DNA from: Bacillota bacterium | GTDB taxonomy: Bacteria > Bacillota > Bacilli > Bacillales > Cytobacillaceae | Assembly: GCA_023389895.1 (NCBI GenBank) | Contig: JAEWDX010000427.1 | Location: 1-32,994 of the forward strand | DNA: 32,994 nucleotides | Direction of reading: 5' to 3' | In this document: piece by piece, positions 23,215 through 31,991 of the stretch | Layout of the letters: the number at the start of each line of letters is the position of its first letter | Position numbering within the stretch: the stretch's first letter is position 1 | Notes under the pieces: generated by a model | Database searches by the model: none | Seen by the model: the letters and a program-made list of their open reading frames with translations, nothing else | Told to the model about the DNA's origin: nothing | Made by a program: the position numbers and the translations under genes

Positions 23215-24720
23215 CTATTTTCCTCGATGCACATAATGCTGTGTAGCATTTCCTGCATTAAATTGCTCAGTAATATATTGAACAGCCTCTTGTAGAGCTA
23301 ATTTACTGTTACAAGTGAAAACATCTATTGCCGCATAACCGTACTCTGGCCACGTATGAATCGTTAAATGTGATTCTTGAATAATGACTACACCGCTAAC
23401 CCCGTAAGGTGAAAAATGATGGAAATGTTCGGTCACAATCGTTGCCTTTGCTTTATGGGCAGCTTGACACATTATTGTTTTAATTTGTTGCACGTCATTG
23501 AGTAATGCAACATCGCAATCGTGCAACTCTAATAAAATATGATGCCCTAATGTATGCTGGGATTGTGTCTTTTCTACTGTTCTCTTAATTTGTGAAAACT
23601 TTTTATTTTTGCAACTTGGGCAACCACTGGATTGAAGTTGAGCAATCGTGTTGTATTGATGGCCAGCGCCGACTGTGAGTGAGTGCTGACAATGGATACA
23701 CTGATAAACGACGGATTTCCGTTCAATTTCTCCTGTGTAAATTGGTCGTGTAAATTTACGCTGATTAGGAATGTAGGAAGTCATTTGCTCTGTTGTTTGT
23801 AATACGAATAATTGACTTGTGGCGCCTAAAATTTGCGCACCTTCATAGGTGTTTATGTCGTATTTAATACTGTCAATAACGAAGCCCATAGCATATAAGC
23901 TTTGTTGTAGTTGCCACTGCTTTTGATAGCTACGCTTAGCGTAGGAAAAAAACACATGCCGCATTGCTTCTGGCTTTAGTGCGTTAATCGCACGTGATAA
24001 AAAAAGCTGTGCGCCAATCAAGGTATACGGTGTATCTGTGTATACGCAATCAAACTGATGGGCGTATGTTTTAGGCAGAGGCTCCTGAACGTTATAATAA
24101 TCTGTTTTAATCGGAAGCTCATAGTCCTTAGCTATCTTGCTAATCGTACTTAAAATTCGCTTATCAATATCTAACACAACAATTTTAGTTGTGGAATGAG
24201 GAGCGATTTTCTTTAGTAAAAACGCTAGTGCAATACTGATGAAATCATCATCGCCTAAACACAAAATGCGCTTATTGAGTAGCATCGTATAGTCTAGTGC
24301 GAGCAATGCACGTTTTAAGGCTGTCTCCACTGTACATTTTGCTTGATCAATTGCCACGTCAGCTATGGGTCTTGCGTCATAAATCGTGCTTAATTCGCTT
24401 ATATTTTGTGTAATCCATTCCGTACGAAATGCATCATCAGTCGTTAATTGAAGGTAGAGTTTAGTATCAGCACCTGAGAGTTGAAAATATTGCGAGATAG
24501 CAAGCTGACCCTTTTTCGTTAAGCTATGTTTGCCCCAACCTCGCTTGGCAAATTCTTTCTTCATTGCTGAAACGATAGGTATTGGTAAGTCTGTCGTATG
24601 AGCTAAAGATTTAGTTGTGCAATTTTTATGGAAATATAAAGTAAGTAGAGCCTTTTCTAATGTGTGATAATGTTCTTCAAGTTGCATATCAGCTGTAATT
24701 TGTTGTAATTGTTTTTGCAT
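23215..24720 (-). CDS. speD: Fusion of BpsA-like branched-polyamine synthase and S-adenosylmethionine decarboxylase
   Basis: A 501-residue two-enzyme protein. Residues 1-90 look like a winged helix. Residues about 110-330 match the BpsA (DUF43) aminopropyltransferase fold: GDDDF at 156-160, VLDID at 182-186 and TDTPYT at 228-233 (TDPPYT in archaeal BpsA). A zinc ribbon follows, with Cys341, Cys344, Cys367 and Cys370. Residues 390-501 are a complete class 1b AdoMet decarboxylase: ESHLTIHTWPE with the pyruvoyl-forming Ser450, His455, and Cys470 in FTCN. The decarboxylase would make decarboxylated AdoMet, and the synthase would pass its aminopropyl group to a polyamine, giving spermidine-derived or branched products. 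Fusion allows direct hand-over. Expression appears attenuated by the leader upstream. GAGAGGACG serves as binding site. Confidence 0.9.
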   Translation of the reverse strand: MQKQLQQITADMQLEEHYHTLEKALLTLYFHKNCTTKSLAHTTDLPIPIVSAMKKEFAKRGWGKHSLTKKGQLAISQYFQLSGADTKLYLQLTTDDAFRTEWITQNISELSTIYDARPIADVAIDQAKCTVETALKRALLALDYTMLLNKRILCLGDDDFISIALAFLLKKIAPHSTTKIVVLDIDKRILSTISKIAKDYELPIKTDYYNVQEPLPKTYAHQFDCVYTDTPYTLIGAQLFLSRAINALKPEAMRHVFFSYAKRSYQKQWQLQQSLYAMGFVIDSIKYDINTYEGAQILGATSQLFVLQTTEQMTSYIPNQRKFTRPIYTGEIERKSVVYQCIHCQHSLTVGAGHQYNTIAQLQSSGCPSCKNKKFSQIKRTVEKTQSQHTLGHHILLELHDCDVALLNDVQQIKTIMCQAAHKAKATIVTEHFHHFSPYGVSGVVIIQESHLTIHTWPEYGYAAIDVFTCNSKLALQEAVQYITEQFNAGNATQHYVHRGK

Positions 24721-24812
24721 TGTAGATTCGTCCTCTCAATTTTAATAAGTAAAAAATTAAAATTGTCTAAACCAACGAATAGAAAAAGCGCGACTAGAAT
24801 TAGTCGCGCCAA
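24643..24812 (-). repeat. Duplicated 5' end of the polyamine-synthase gene, full-gene copy
   Basis: This stretch covers about the first 26 codons, the ribosome binding site and the leader terminator. It recurs in the same orientation at 32302-32470 with only scattered differences by eye. The two copies bracket 7.5 kb holding the GNAT, AlkD-like and germination genes. The upstream aptamer-like part is not duplicated. Confidence 0.85.
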
Positions 24813-24927
24813 AATTTTATAAGAAGCGTACTAATTCTAATCTTGCTTTTTTTGCACAATAAATAACACCCTAGACGGGTGGTTTATTCGGCAAAATTAA
24901 GCTATTACGTTGATTCAGATTAGAATT
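24781..24927 (-). promoter_or_regulatory. Riboswitch-like attenuator upstream of the polyamine-synthase fusion
   Basis: On the minus strand the leader offers exclusive pairings. P1 is AATTCTAATCT (24927-24917) with AGATTAGAATT (24843-24833), 11 bp perfect. It encloses a hairpin with CACCC/GGGTG and AATAAA/TTTATT helices (24888-24858). An antiterminator pairs TAGAATTAGT (24839-24830), plus CGC after one bulged A, with GCG-ACTAATTCTA (24807-24795). A terminator pairs GCGCGACTA with TAGTCGCGC (24809-24788) and ends TTTTT. P1 and antiterminator share one strand; antiterminator and terminator share another. That is the logic of an OFF-type attenuator. No known riboswitch motif was recognised. The ligand could be AdoMet, its decarboxylated form or a polyamine. 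Confidence 0.55.
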
Positions 24928-25073
24928 CTACAATTAACAAAAAGTTCACCCTTTAATAAAATCGTACTTCTACTATAAAATAGATATAAGGATTTCGCAA
25001 GTTTTTAGTAAATCATCGCTTGATCGTGCAATATGAGCTCGAAAATGTATAGAATTGGGAAGAACAATGGAGG

Positions 25074-25517
25074 TTAATTATCTGTGTCTAATTTTTTTAT
25101 CATTAAAATGTGCGGAATTCCATCCTCAATAAATACACTTGATGAAGCTTGATAACCAAGTTTAATATAAAAACCCTCTGCATGTGTTTGACCGTGTAAT
25201 TTTACTTCAGAAACTCCTTGTTCTTTTGCAATATGTTCTAACGCTTGAATAATAACTTTTCCAAGACCAAATTTACGATACGATTTCAGTATACAAATTC
25301 TCTCTAATTTACCTATGCCATTAATAATTCTTACTCTTCCTGTTCCGACTGGTTCGTCGTTGTAATAAACTAATAGGTGTTCACATTTTGAATTTAGTGT
25401 ATCAAATTCGTCAAATTCGTCTGCTAATGGTACTCCTTGTTCTTTAACAAATACTTCTTTTCTTATATAGAGTGCTATTTTTAAATCTTCTTCCATTGTG
25501 ATTCTTTTTGATTGCAT
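25074..25517 (-). CDS. GNAT family N-acetyltransferase (YjcF/ElaA-like)
   Basis: A 147-residue single-domain acetyl-CoA-dependent acetyltransferase. IRKEVFVKEQGVPLADEFDEFD (about 18-39) is the hallmark of the YjcF/ElaA subgroup. The acetyl-CoA loop is the RKFGLGK segment at about 81-87, a variant of Q/RxxGxG/A. LHGQTHAEGFYIKLGYQ near 105-121 is the usual C-terminal block. Start ATG at 25517 follows AAAGGGTTGAG. It lies 353 bases upstream of the fusion gene on the same strand; the gap holds the attenuator leader. The acceptor is unknown, though polyamine acetylation would fit its neighbour (speculative). Confidence 0.85.
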   Translation of the reverse strand: MQSKRITMEEDLKIALYIRKEVFVKEQGVPLADEFDEFDTLNSKCEHLLVYYNDEPVGTGRVRIINGIGKLERICILKSYRKFGLGKVIIQALEHIAKEQGVSEVKLHGQTHAEGFYIKLGYQASSSVFIEDGIPHILMIKKLDTDN

Positions 25518-25680
25518 TATTTCTCAACCCTTTCTGGGTTAATTGTTTTACTGAAGTCATAATGGGCATATGCCATTTATCATTATAGTCGAGTTATATT
25601 TTGTTGTAAAAAATTATCCAAATTGAATGCTACTCCAGAAAATAGATCTTTATTTGTATAAAGCAATTAAAGTTTGAAGG

Positions 25681-26388
25681 TTAACATCTTACATATTTAC
25701 GTTTGAAACCAAGTCTTCCTTTATCAATATCCTTTTGGATATTTTCGTAAGCGTTTAGGAAGCTGCTTTTCTTCTTGTCCCGTTTGACTTCAACTATCCC
25801 TACTTCCTTTGCGGTTTCGATTGCTTTTTTATGGAGTGGCACATAGGAAATCCCCACAGTGTAAAGGAAATTATTCATTGCGGATTTTGTTCGTTTTGGT
25901 GAATCATGAATGGTATTTTTCACATTATCAAGCATATCGGAAAGCTTATCTGTGGAAAATTCATGGTCTTTACGATTCCCTAAAAGCCAGCAGTAGCAGC
26001 TCCAGCCTGCAGACATCCTCAGCTCGTCACCACTTGCAATCCATTTATCAGCAATGTCCTGTGCAATATCTGACTCTGATAAGGTTACTGCCACAACATA
26101 ATCGGAAAGCATATAGAAATACGATGAATCTATCCATCGATCAAAATCTGATTCAGTCATCGCTTTTGGATCGGCAATAACGCCTGCAAAGTACATTGCA
26201 TCGTAGTTACCTGTGGCAAAAAGTTCTTCAGCTAAAGCTTGATTGATTTTTATTTTCTTTGCGATTGGTTTCATCGCACCTGTAGCGACACCAAAAAGCG
26301 GTTCGTGCGCACCATTAGATACGTATATTTTTTTCGTTCGTTCCTTGCCGAGAGTTTCAAGCTCCTGCATCACTGTTGCGAAGTCCAT
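25681..26388 (-). CDS. DNA alkylation repair protein (AlkD-like, HEAT repeat)
   Basis: A 235-residue, all-helical protein of the DNA_alkylation (AlkD/AlkC) family, built of HEAT-like repeats, which excises bulky or cationic N3/N7-alkylated bases without flipping them. Characteristic blocks are FGVATGAMKPIAKKI (about 32-46), ELFATGNYDAMYFAGVIADP (about 55-74), WIDSSYFYMLSDYV (about 85-98) and WSCYCWLLGNRK (about 128-139). The SYFYMLSDYV segment and short length fit the AlkD2 subgroup often found in Firmicutes, where catalytic aspartate placement differs from Bacillus cereus AlkD. A basic tail (KKKSSF...GRLGFKRKYV) may hold DNA. The ATG follows AAAAGGAAG. Confidence 0.85.
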   Translation of the reverse strand: MDFATVMQELETLGKERTKKIYVSNGAHEPLFGVATGAMKPIAKKIKINQALAEELFATGNYDAMYFAGVIADPKAMTESDFDRWIDSSYFYMLSDYVVAVTLSESDIAQDIADKWIASGDELRMSAGWSCYCWLLGNRKDHEFSTDKLSDMLDNVKNTIHDSPKRTKSAMNNFLYTVGISYVPLHKKAIETAKEVGIVEVKRDKKKSSFLNAYENIQKDIDKGRLGFKRKYVRC

Positions 26389-26549
26389 CGTTTTGCACTT
26401 CCTTTTTTAAATATAAATTCCTAGCCTATTTCATTATAGCCAATTAGTTTATGTTTTTTATCAAATCTTCTATACTTCATAAATTTTATAATGTCCTTAT
26501 TTATGTCTTAGTAAAAAAGGTGTCTCCACATAATACAAAATCTAGAATT

Positions 26550-27089
26550 CTATTTAATCATTCCGTAATAAACCAAATCCTCATATCGTTTGTCCTTCTT
26601 GATATGATCAATTAATATTCCTTCTTTTTTCATCCCTAGCTTTTCTATGACTCTCCCTGAAGCAGGATTTGAACGAAAGTAACGAGCATATACTTTATGA
26701 TATTGTTTTTCATTAAAGGCAAATTGTAAAATAGCTTGTGCTGCCTCAGTCGCATATCCATTTCCCCAATATTCCTCACCAATCCAATAAGCGATTTCCC
26801 CATTATGAAAACGCTGGTTGTTGGATAGCGCGATAGCTCCATATAATTCTCCGCTTTCTTTATTCGTTATCGCAAATTCATATGATTTATTCGCATTGAA
26901 ATTATCGAGATGATGCTCGATCCAAGATAATGCATCTTCTAATGTGTAAGGAAAGGGTAAGTACAAAGTATTGTTATAAATATTAAAATTATTACAAAGT
27001 CTAGTAACAGCTTCTGCATCCGATTTTTGAAACAGTCTGAGTACTAGTCTTTTAGTAGTTATGGTTTTATTTTGATTATTATCGATCAT
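26550..27089 (-). CDS. GNAT family N-acetyltransferase (RimJ/RimL type)
   Basis: A 179-residue acetyltransferase. ITTKRLVLRLFQKSDAEAVTRL (about 9-30) is the classic RimJ/RimL start. IAYWIGEEYWGNGYATEAAQAIL (about 98-120) gives the acetyl-CoA loop WGNGYAT. ARYFRSNPASGRVIEKLGMKKEG near 138-160 is the conserved N-x-x-S-x-x-x-x-E-K-x-G-F-type block. Such proteins acetylate ribosomal protein N-termini or small amines and aminoglycosides; the acceptor here cannot be told. The start has AAAGAGGG upstream. It is monocistronic, with 161 bases before the AlkD-like gene. Confidence 0.88.
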   Translation of the reverse strand: MIDNNQNKTITTKRLVLRLFQKSDAEAVTRLCNNFNIYNNTLYLPFPYTLEDALSWIEHHLDNFNANKSYEFAITNKESGELYGAIALSNNQRFHNGEIAYWIGEEYWGNGYATEAAQAILQFAFNEKQYHKVYARYFRSNPASGRVIEKLGMKKEGILIDHIKKDKRYEDLVYYGMIK

Positions 27090-27173
27090 AAGATATCCCT
27101 CTTTCTTTCTGTATTTAATTTTTCATGTCATTATATCGGAATTTTCTAAAATTACAAGATCATACTATCGATT

Positions 27174-27488
27174 TTAAACTTGTCGTACCTTCTCTGTTAA
27201 TTTTAGCAATAATGTCCATAATCCCTTATGTGGTTTTTGAGTTAAGCGCCTCAGTTGGTTCGTAGCCGAAACTGATTTTTGGACTGCTAATAAGAGCACG
27301 GCATATTCCTGGACGCTGAAGTTGTCCTCCCGAAACCTGGGTATTATTTCCATTCTGCAATTCCAACCTTTTTCAGTTATTCCGCGTTGAAGGAAGAATA
27401 ATGTTATCGAGAATGTGCAATTTTTTAAGCAAAGTCGACCATTGAAAAATGGACCATCTTTTCGTTCTACACTTATCAGCAAGTTCAT
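27174..27488 (-). CDS. Hypothetical protein, doubtful
   Basis: A 104-codon frame starting MNLLISVERKDGPFFNGRLC behind AAGGAAA. The composition is not clearly protein-like, there is no domain I recognise, and it runs between two unrelated genes. It could be a decayed gene or chance. The stretch 27090-27608 shows no better gene on either strand. A small dyad, CCTTAAGAGCT/AGCTCCTAAGG (27492-27516), lies just upstream of it. Confidence 0.25.
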   Translation of the reverse strand: MNLLISVERKDGPFFNGRLCLKNCTFSITLFFLQRGITEKGWNCRMEIIPRFREDNFSVQEYAVLLLAVQKSVSATNQLRRLTQKPHKGLWTLLLKLTEKVRQV

Positions 27489-27608
27489 TTTCCTTAAGAG
27501 CTGATAGCTCCTAAGGTTTATTCCTTAAAAGCATAGTTAATAATAGATTTAAAAATGGGCTTACTTAATTGATAAAATGTGCGTTCACGAATAAGGAGGT
27601 GGAAATAG

Positions 27609-28730
27609 ATGATTAATAAAGAAAAAATATCAGCTTTTCAATTCAGAACACTAGTCATTTTTTTTACGATCGGTACAACAATCATTAATGTTCCATCATA
27701 CATGGCTATTGAAGCGAAACAGGATGCTTGGATAGGTGCTGCTTTAGGTGTAGCGTTAGGGTTAATTATTATTTGGTTTTATACTAAGCTCGGACTGCTG
27801 TTTCCTAGAATGACATTTGTAGAAATGAATAGGGCCCTGTTTGGAAAATGGATCGGCAATACGCTTTCTCTTTTTTTTCTTTTACTGCCGTTTTTATATG
27901 GTTCTGAACTTTTGTACTATTTAGGAAGTTTTATGAGCATAGAAATTTTTCCGGAGACGCCTGTAGCAGCAATCCATTTTTTAATGGTGGTCATAGTCAT
28001 AATGGGTGTTCGTCTAGGGTTAGAGACAATTATCCGGAGTTCCGAAATTTTCATTGTGTTTTTTTTCATTCTTTTTATCATTTTAGTGGCTTTTATTACA
28101 CCTCAAATCAAGTTAGAAAATCTCCAGCCTGTATTTGAGGCTGACGTTAAATCACTGTTGAGAGGAGCCTTTATTTTTATAGATTTCTCTACAGCTACTG
28201 CAGTAATATTGTTAATGATCTTCCCTGCTTCTGTGAATCAACCAAAAGCAGCAGCCAAATCTTTTATAGTTGGATATTTAATAGGCGGCTTTGTTATGAT
28301 TGTTATTATCTTCTTAAATATATCTGTACTTGGAGTTGATAACACTGCTAGGCATTTATATCCTACTTATATATTAGCAAGGAAAATTAATATCGGACAT
28401 TTTATACAGCGAATGGAGGCTGTATTGGCTATCATGTGGATTCTTTCGATTTATGTGAAAATGTCGATGTATTTATATGTTGTTGCTTTAGGCATCGGTC
28501 AAATCTTAAATTTAAAAGATCACAGACCTTTAGTATTACCCTTGGGGGGAATTAGTTTGGCACTCTCACTTGTGATGTTTTCAAATATCATTGAGCAACA
28601 AAATTGGGATAAGGAAATTTCAATATTTTTTTCATATACTGTCGGGTTTCTTTTACCTTTAATCATGTTTTGTATCGTGATGCTTCGAAAAATGGTACAA
28701 AAAAGAAAAAATAAAACGAACTCACTTTAA
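27609..28730 (+). CDS. Spore germination receptor B subunit (GerAB-type permease)
   Basis: A 373-residue integral membrane protein of the endospore germination permease family (APC superfamily) with about ten helices. Typical features are the start KEKISAFQFRTLVIFFTIGTT, FPRMTFVEMNRALFGKWIGN near 75-94 and LYPTYILARKINIGHFIQRMEAVL near 255-278. In the spore inner membrane the B subunit binds the germinant, often an amino acid. GGAGGTGG precedes the ATG. It is normally co-transcribed with A and C subunits, but here the C gene follows in opposite orientation and the A gene lies beyond it. Length and motifs are normal. Confidence 0.93.
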   Translation: MINKEKISAFQFRTLVIFFTIGTTIINVPSYMAIEAKQDAWIGAALGVALGLIIIWFYTKLGLLFPRMTFVEMNRALFGKWIGNTLSLFFLLLPFLYGSELLYYLGSFMSIEIFPETPVAAIHFLMVVIVIMGVRLGLETIIRSSEIFIVFFFILFIILVAFITPQIKLENLQPVFEADVKSLLRGAFIFIDFSTATAVILLMIFPASVNQPKAAAKSFIVGYLIGGFVMIVIIFLNISVLGVDNTARHLYPTYILARKINIGHFIQRMEAVLAIMWILSIYVKMSMYLYVVALGIGQILNLKDHRPLVLPLGGISLALSLVMFSNIIEQQNWDKEISIFFSYTVGFLLPLIMFCIVMLRKMVQKRKNKTNSL

Positions 28731-28798
28731 AATTTTTTATGAGTTTCTAAACGGCGTTGACTGCTTCTTGTAAAATGACAAAATATAGATAATGTATG

Positions 28799-30004
28799 TT
28801 ACTCCTTTATTTTATTAAGAGGAGAGTCTCCGATAGTACCGATTCGGCGAATTTTAACATTAACCTCTACAGTCACGGGCATATCTGAAAATTTTTGCTT
28901 CCATTCTTTTTTTACTTTTTTCCAGTAAACAGGTTCAGAACGGTGGAGGGCTTTACCAAAACCAAACAGATCTGTTTTATATTCTTCTTGGTTTATCTTT
29001 AAAGCCTTTTCAATTTGGCCTTTAATAATGTTTTCTGTTTTTTTTTCTATATCGCTTATGGTTTTTGTTTTCTTTAAATCAAGAGTTCTGCACTCTACAT
29101 CTGCAATATTTCCTTCCACCTGAAGTTTAACGGTGCCTTTTAGTGTGCCATTGCTTAATCGTGTTTTTAGATCGGATTTTGTTCTAATTACCTCGATCCC
29201 CGTTTTTCCTTTATTTTTACAAGGGACATTTACAATTGTGCTTTTCACTTTTCCAAGTACATAGTTTAGTCCTTTACTTTCATCTTCGTCTAGCCATCCG
29301 ATCAATTTATCATCTTTAAATACACCTATCCCTTTGTATTGCATTTTTGTACTTGATTCAATTTGTTGCACATTTTCTTGTTCTCCACCTGTTTGTACAT
29401 CGCCATCTATAACAATTCCTGTTATATTCGTTTCTATCCCATCACTCACTATTTCAGAGCTCAGTTGTTCTAATGTGATAGATATAGTTGGAGCCCATGT
29501 CTTTTGCGATGTTTCAAGGGAAGCGAATAATTGGTTCGTGGGTATATTTTCTAGTTGTGTTAATACTTTTAAAACATTTGAAGCATTTGTCCCCTTTGCT
29601 ATAACGATATAAAAGTCTGTTCGCAGTTCATGGTCTCTTAATAGAAAGTCCAGCGTTTCGCCTATCCCTTTTTTTGCTAATTCTTCTTCTAAGACTAAGA
29701 TTTGCAGATGGGCAAAATATAACTTTCTTGGTGAAACAGTTGTTATTTTTCTAATTGCTTCAAAAATAGTAGTCCCTTTTTTTTTATAAACTATCACTGG
29801 TGTTTTTCCAGTGCTGCTGCCTCCTTTTGTGGAGATTTCTCTAGGGTTCACGACTTGTGTACTTACAATAAATTGATCACCTGATTTATCAATCCCCAAT
29901 CCTGTTACAATTGCGAGTTCGTTTAATTCCCTTCGATTCCAGCAGCCAGTGAGAAGGATAAGTAGGCTGATACAAATGATCATAATATGGATTTTTCGTT
30001 TCAT
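28799..30004 (-). CDS. Spore germination receptor C subunit (Ger(x)C lipoprotein)
   Basis: A 401-residue lipoprotein. A lipoprotein signal with lipobox LLTGC puts the lipidated Cys at residue 21, so it anchors to the outer face of the spore inner membrane. CWNRRELNELAIVTGLGIDK directly after it is the family hallmark. Further family blocks are ITTVSPRKLYFAHLQILVLEEELAKKGI near 87-114 and a C-terminal domain with KIRRIGTIGDSPL at the end. The gene is transcribed toward the B gene (68-base gap, ends facing) and divergently from the A gene. In most loci A, B and C form one operon. AGGAGT precedes the ATG. Confidence 0.93.
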   Translation of the reverse strand: MKRKIHIMIICISLLILLTGCWNRRELNELAIVTGLGIDKSGDQFIVSTQVVNPREISTKGGSSTGKTPVIVYKKKGTTIFEAIRKITTVSPRKLYFAHLQILVLEEELAKKGIGETLDFLLRDHELRTDFYIVIAKGTNASNVLKVLTQLENIPTNQLFASLETSQKTWAPTISITLEQLSSEIVSDGIETNITGIVIDGDVQTGGEQENVQQIESSTKMQYKGIGVFKDDKLIGWLDEDESKGLNYVLGKVKSTIVNVPCKNKGKTGIEVIRTKSDLKTRLSNGTLKGTVKLQVEGNIADVECRTLDLKKTKTISDIEKKTENIIKGQIEKALKINQEEYKTDLFGFGKALHRSEPVYWKKVKKEWKQKFSDMPVTVEVNVKIRRIGTIGDSPLNKIKE

Positions 30005-30314
30005 TTGCTAACTCCTTTTTCTAGCCTCTTTATATTAGTTTATAATATCCGAAAAATGATATTTTAAGCGGAATCATTTCTGAAGATAGAGCAGCAACCT
30101 TTGCAGACGCTATTAATGCGTATTGTGAGAAGGATGAGAAAACCAATCCTTATATTGACTAAAAGAATTATGTATAAAACCAAGGATAAAGCACAAAATA
30201 TTTTATAGGATATCCCTTTTTATCGGATCAATTCTCAAAATAATAAAAGATGTAATAATTATCATTATTGATATGGTGAATAATGAATCCAAAAGATTAG
30301 GAGTTATTATTTGA
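30005..30314 (+). other. Divergent intergenic region with a coding remnant
   Basis: The 310 bases between the C and A germination genes must hold two divergent forespore promoters, but no convincing sigma-G box was found by eye. A plus-strand frame at about 30070-30162 reads IISEDRAATFADAINAYCEK, then DEKTNPYID before TAA. It has no start and looks like the tail of a lost gene of unknown family. Confidence 0.35.
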
Positions 30315-31919
30315 ATGAATTTTTTTAAACAATCATCTAAAAAGAAGCAGCCAAACTCAAACCGTAGTCTGGGGTTTAAAAAAAAAGAACTTAAAAAGCA
30401 GGAGCCGGACAATCAATTAAACTTAAATTTATCAGAGAATTTTAAAAAAATAAAAGAAGCTTTAGGTAACAGTGATGATATTATTACCCGTGAGATTCGA
30501 ATCGGCAAAGGAAAAAAAATCAAGGCTGGAATCATCTATGCCGATGGTTTAATCGATACCCCATCGATCCAAAACCTTATTATGGAATCCTTGATGCTGG
30601 ATTGGCAGCAAACAGATGTAGGTGCAACAGATTTTGAAAATCTACTTCTCTATTTTAAAGAAACAGTTCTTCCAACAGGAAATATTGATGATGTATTAGA
30701 CTTCAATTCTCTTTTTGACTTTCTTTTAACCGGCTATGTGATTCTCCTATTTAATGGACATTCAAAAGGCTTTGCAATTTGTATGAGGGGCGGAAAGGAA
30801 AGAAGTGTTTTAGAACCAGCCAGTGAAAGCTCAATACGTGGACCAAGGGAATCTTTAACAGAAAATATTCGGACTAATACTGCTTTAATTCGCCGAAAAA
30901 TTAATAATCCTAACCTTTGGCTAGAAACAAAAAAAATTGGAAAACAAACAAAAACAGCTGTTTCAATTATGTACATAAAAGATATTGCCAATAGCAAAGT
31001 GGTTGAAGAAGTGAGAGAACGCCTTGACAGAATTAACATTGACAGTATATTGGAAAGTTCCTATATTGAAGAGTTAATTCAGGATGAAACGTATACTCCT
31101 TTTCCAACAATTTATCATACCGAACGTCCTGATATCGTGTCAGCAAGTCTATTAGAGGGACGAGTGGCTATTCTTGTTGATGGGACTCCATTTGTCTTGT
31201 TAGTCCCAGCTTTGTTCATTCAATTTCTGCATGCGCCTGATGATTATTATAACCGGGCGGATTTTACCACTTTAATACGTATGCTTCGTTTTATTGGTTT
31301 TTCTATTGCTTTGCTGGGACCATCAATTTATATTGCGATTACAACTTTTCATCAAGAGATGCTGCCAACACCGTTGTTGATCGGTTTAGCAGCACAGCGA
31401 GAAGGTGTTCCTTTCCCAGCTTTTATTGAGGCACTTATGATGGAAATCACCTTTGAAATATTAAGGGAATCTGGCCTAAGATTGCCAAAAGCTATTGGAC
31501 AAGCTGTGTCAGTTGTCGGAACGTTAGTAATTGGTACTGCAGCAGTAGATGCTGGGATTGTTTCTGCGGCGATGGTTATTGTTGTTTCGATTACAGCAAT
31601 ATCAAGCTTTATTGTTAGTTCTTATAATATGTCTATTTCAATAAGAATGCTGCGTTTCCCGTTCATGGCTTTAGCAGCTACATTTGGGCTATTTGGAATA
31701 ATCGTTGGATTGATTGCTCTTACTCTCCATTTATGCAGCATAAGGTCATTTGGTGTTCCGTTTATGTCACCATTTGCTCCATATATTCAAGAAGGGCAAA
31801 AGGACGCAATTTTCCGTTTTCCGAGGTGGGCTTTATCTTCACGTCCTTATTTAATCAGTCAAAACAATATAAAACGAGAGGATACTCCTGCTCCAAAACC
31901 GGAACCACAGAATAAATAA
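30315..31919 (+). CDS. Spore germination receptor A subunit (GerAA/GerKA-type)
   Basis: A 534-residue membrane protein. The N-terminal soluble part (about 1-285) starts with a basic, lysine-rich segment and contains DVLDFNSLFDFLLTGYVILLFNG and the RGPRESLTENIRTNTALIRRKI block typical of the family. The membrane part (about 290-500) has LVPALFIQFLHAPDDYYNR, then APC-like helices with GLAAQREGVPFPAFIEALMMEITFEILRESGLRLPK and GTAAVDAGIVSAAMVIVV. A subunits form the oligomeric ion channel of the germinosome. The proline-rich tail PAPKPEPQNK is ordinary. AGGAG stands ten bases before the ATG. It is followed by the small D subunit gene. Confidence 0.93.
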   Translation: MNFFKQSSKKKQPNSNRSLGFKKKELKKQEPDNQLNLNLSENFKKIKEALGNSDDIITREIRIGKGKKIKAGIIYADGLIDTPSIQNLIMESLMLDWQQTDVGATDFENLLLYFKETVLPTGNIDDVLDFNSLFDFLLTGYVILLFNGHSKGFAICMRGGKERSVLEPASESSIRGPRESLTENIRTNTALIRRKINNPNLWLETKKIGKQTKTAVSIMYIKDIANSKVVEEVRERLDRINIDSILESSYIEELIQDETYTPFPTIYHTERPDIVSASLLEGRVAILVDGTPFVLLVPALFIQFLHAPDDYYNRADFTTLIRMLRFIGFSIALLGPSIYIAITTFHQEMLPTPLLIGLAAQREGVPFPAFIEALMMEITFEILRESGLRLPKAIGQAVSVVGTLVIGTAAVDAGIVSAAMVIVVSITAISSFIVSSYNMSISIRMLRFPFMALAATFGLFGIIVGLIALTLHLCSIRSFGVPFMSPFAPYIQEGQKDAIFRFPRWALSSRPYLISQNNIKREDTPAPKPEPQNK

Positions 31920-31991
31920 AGAAGTGAAATAACTGCAGCTTTTTACTTAGTATGTTTACAATTCGAAAAAGAATTAGAAGGAGCAGTTTAT

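Noticed and set aside
25809..26180. 123-codon plus-strand frame opposite the AlkD-like gene
   Set aside because: Shadow frame; the minus-strand protein has clear family motifs and a ribosome binding site.
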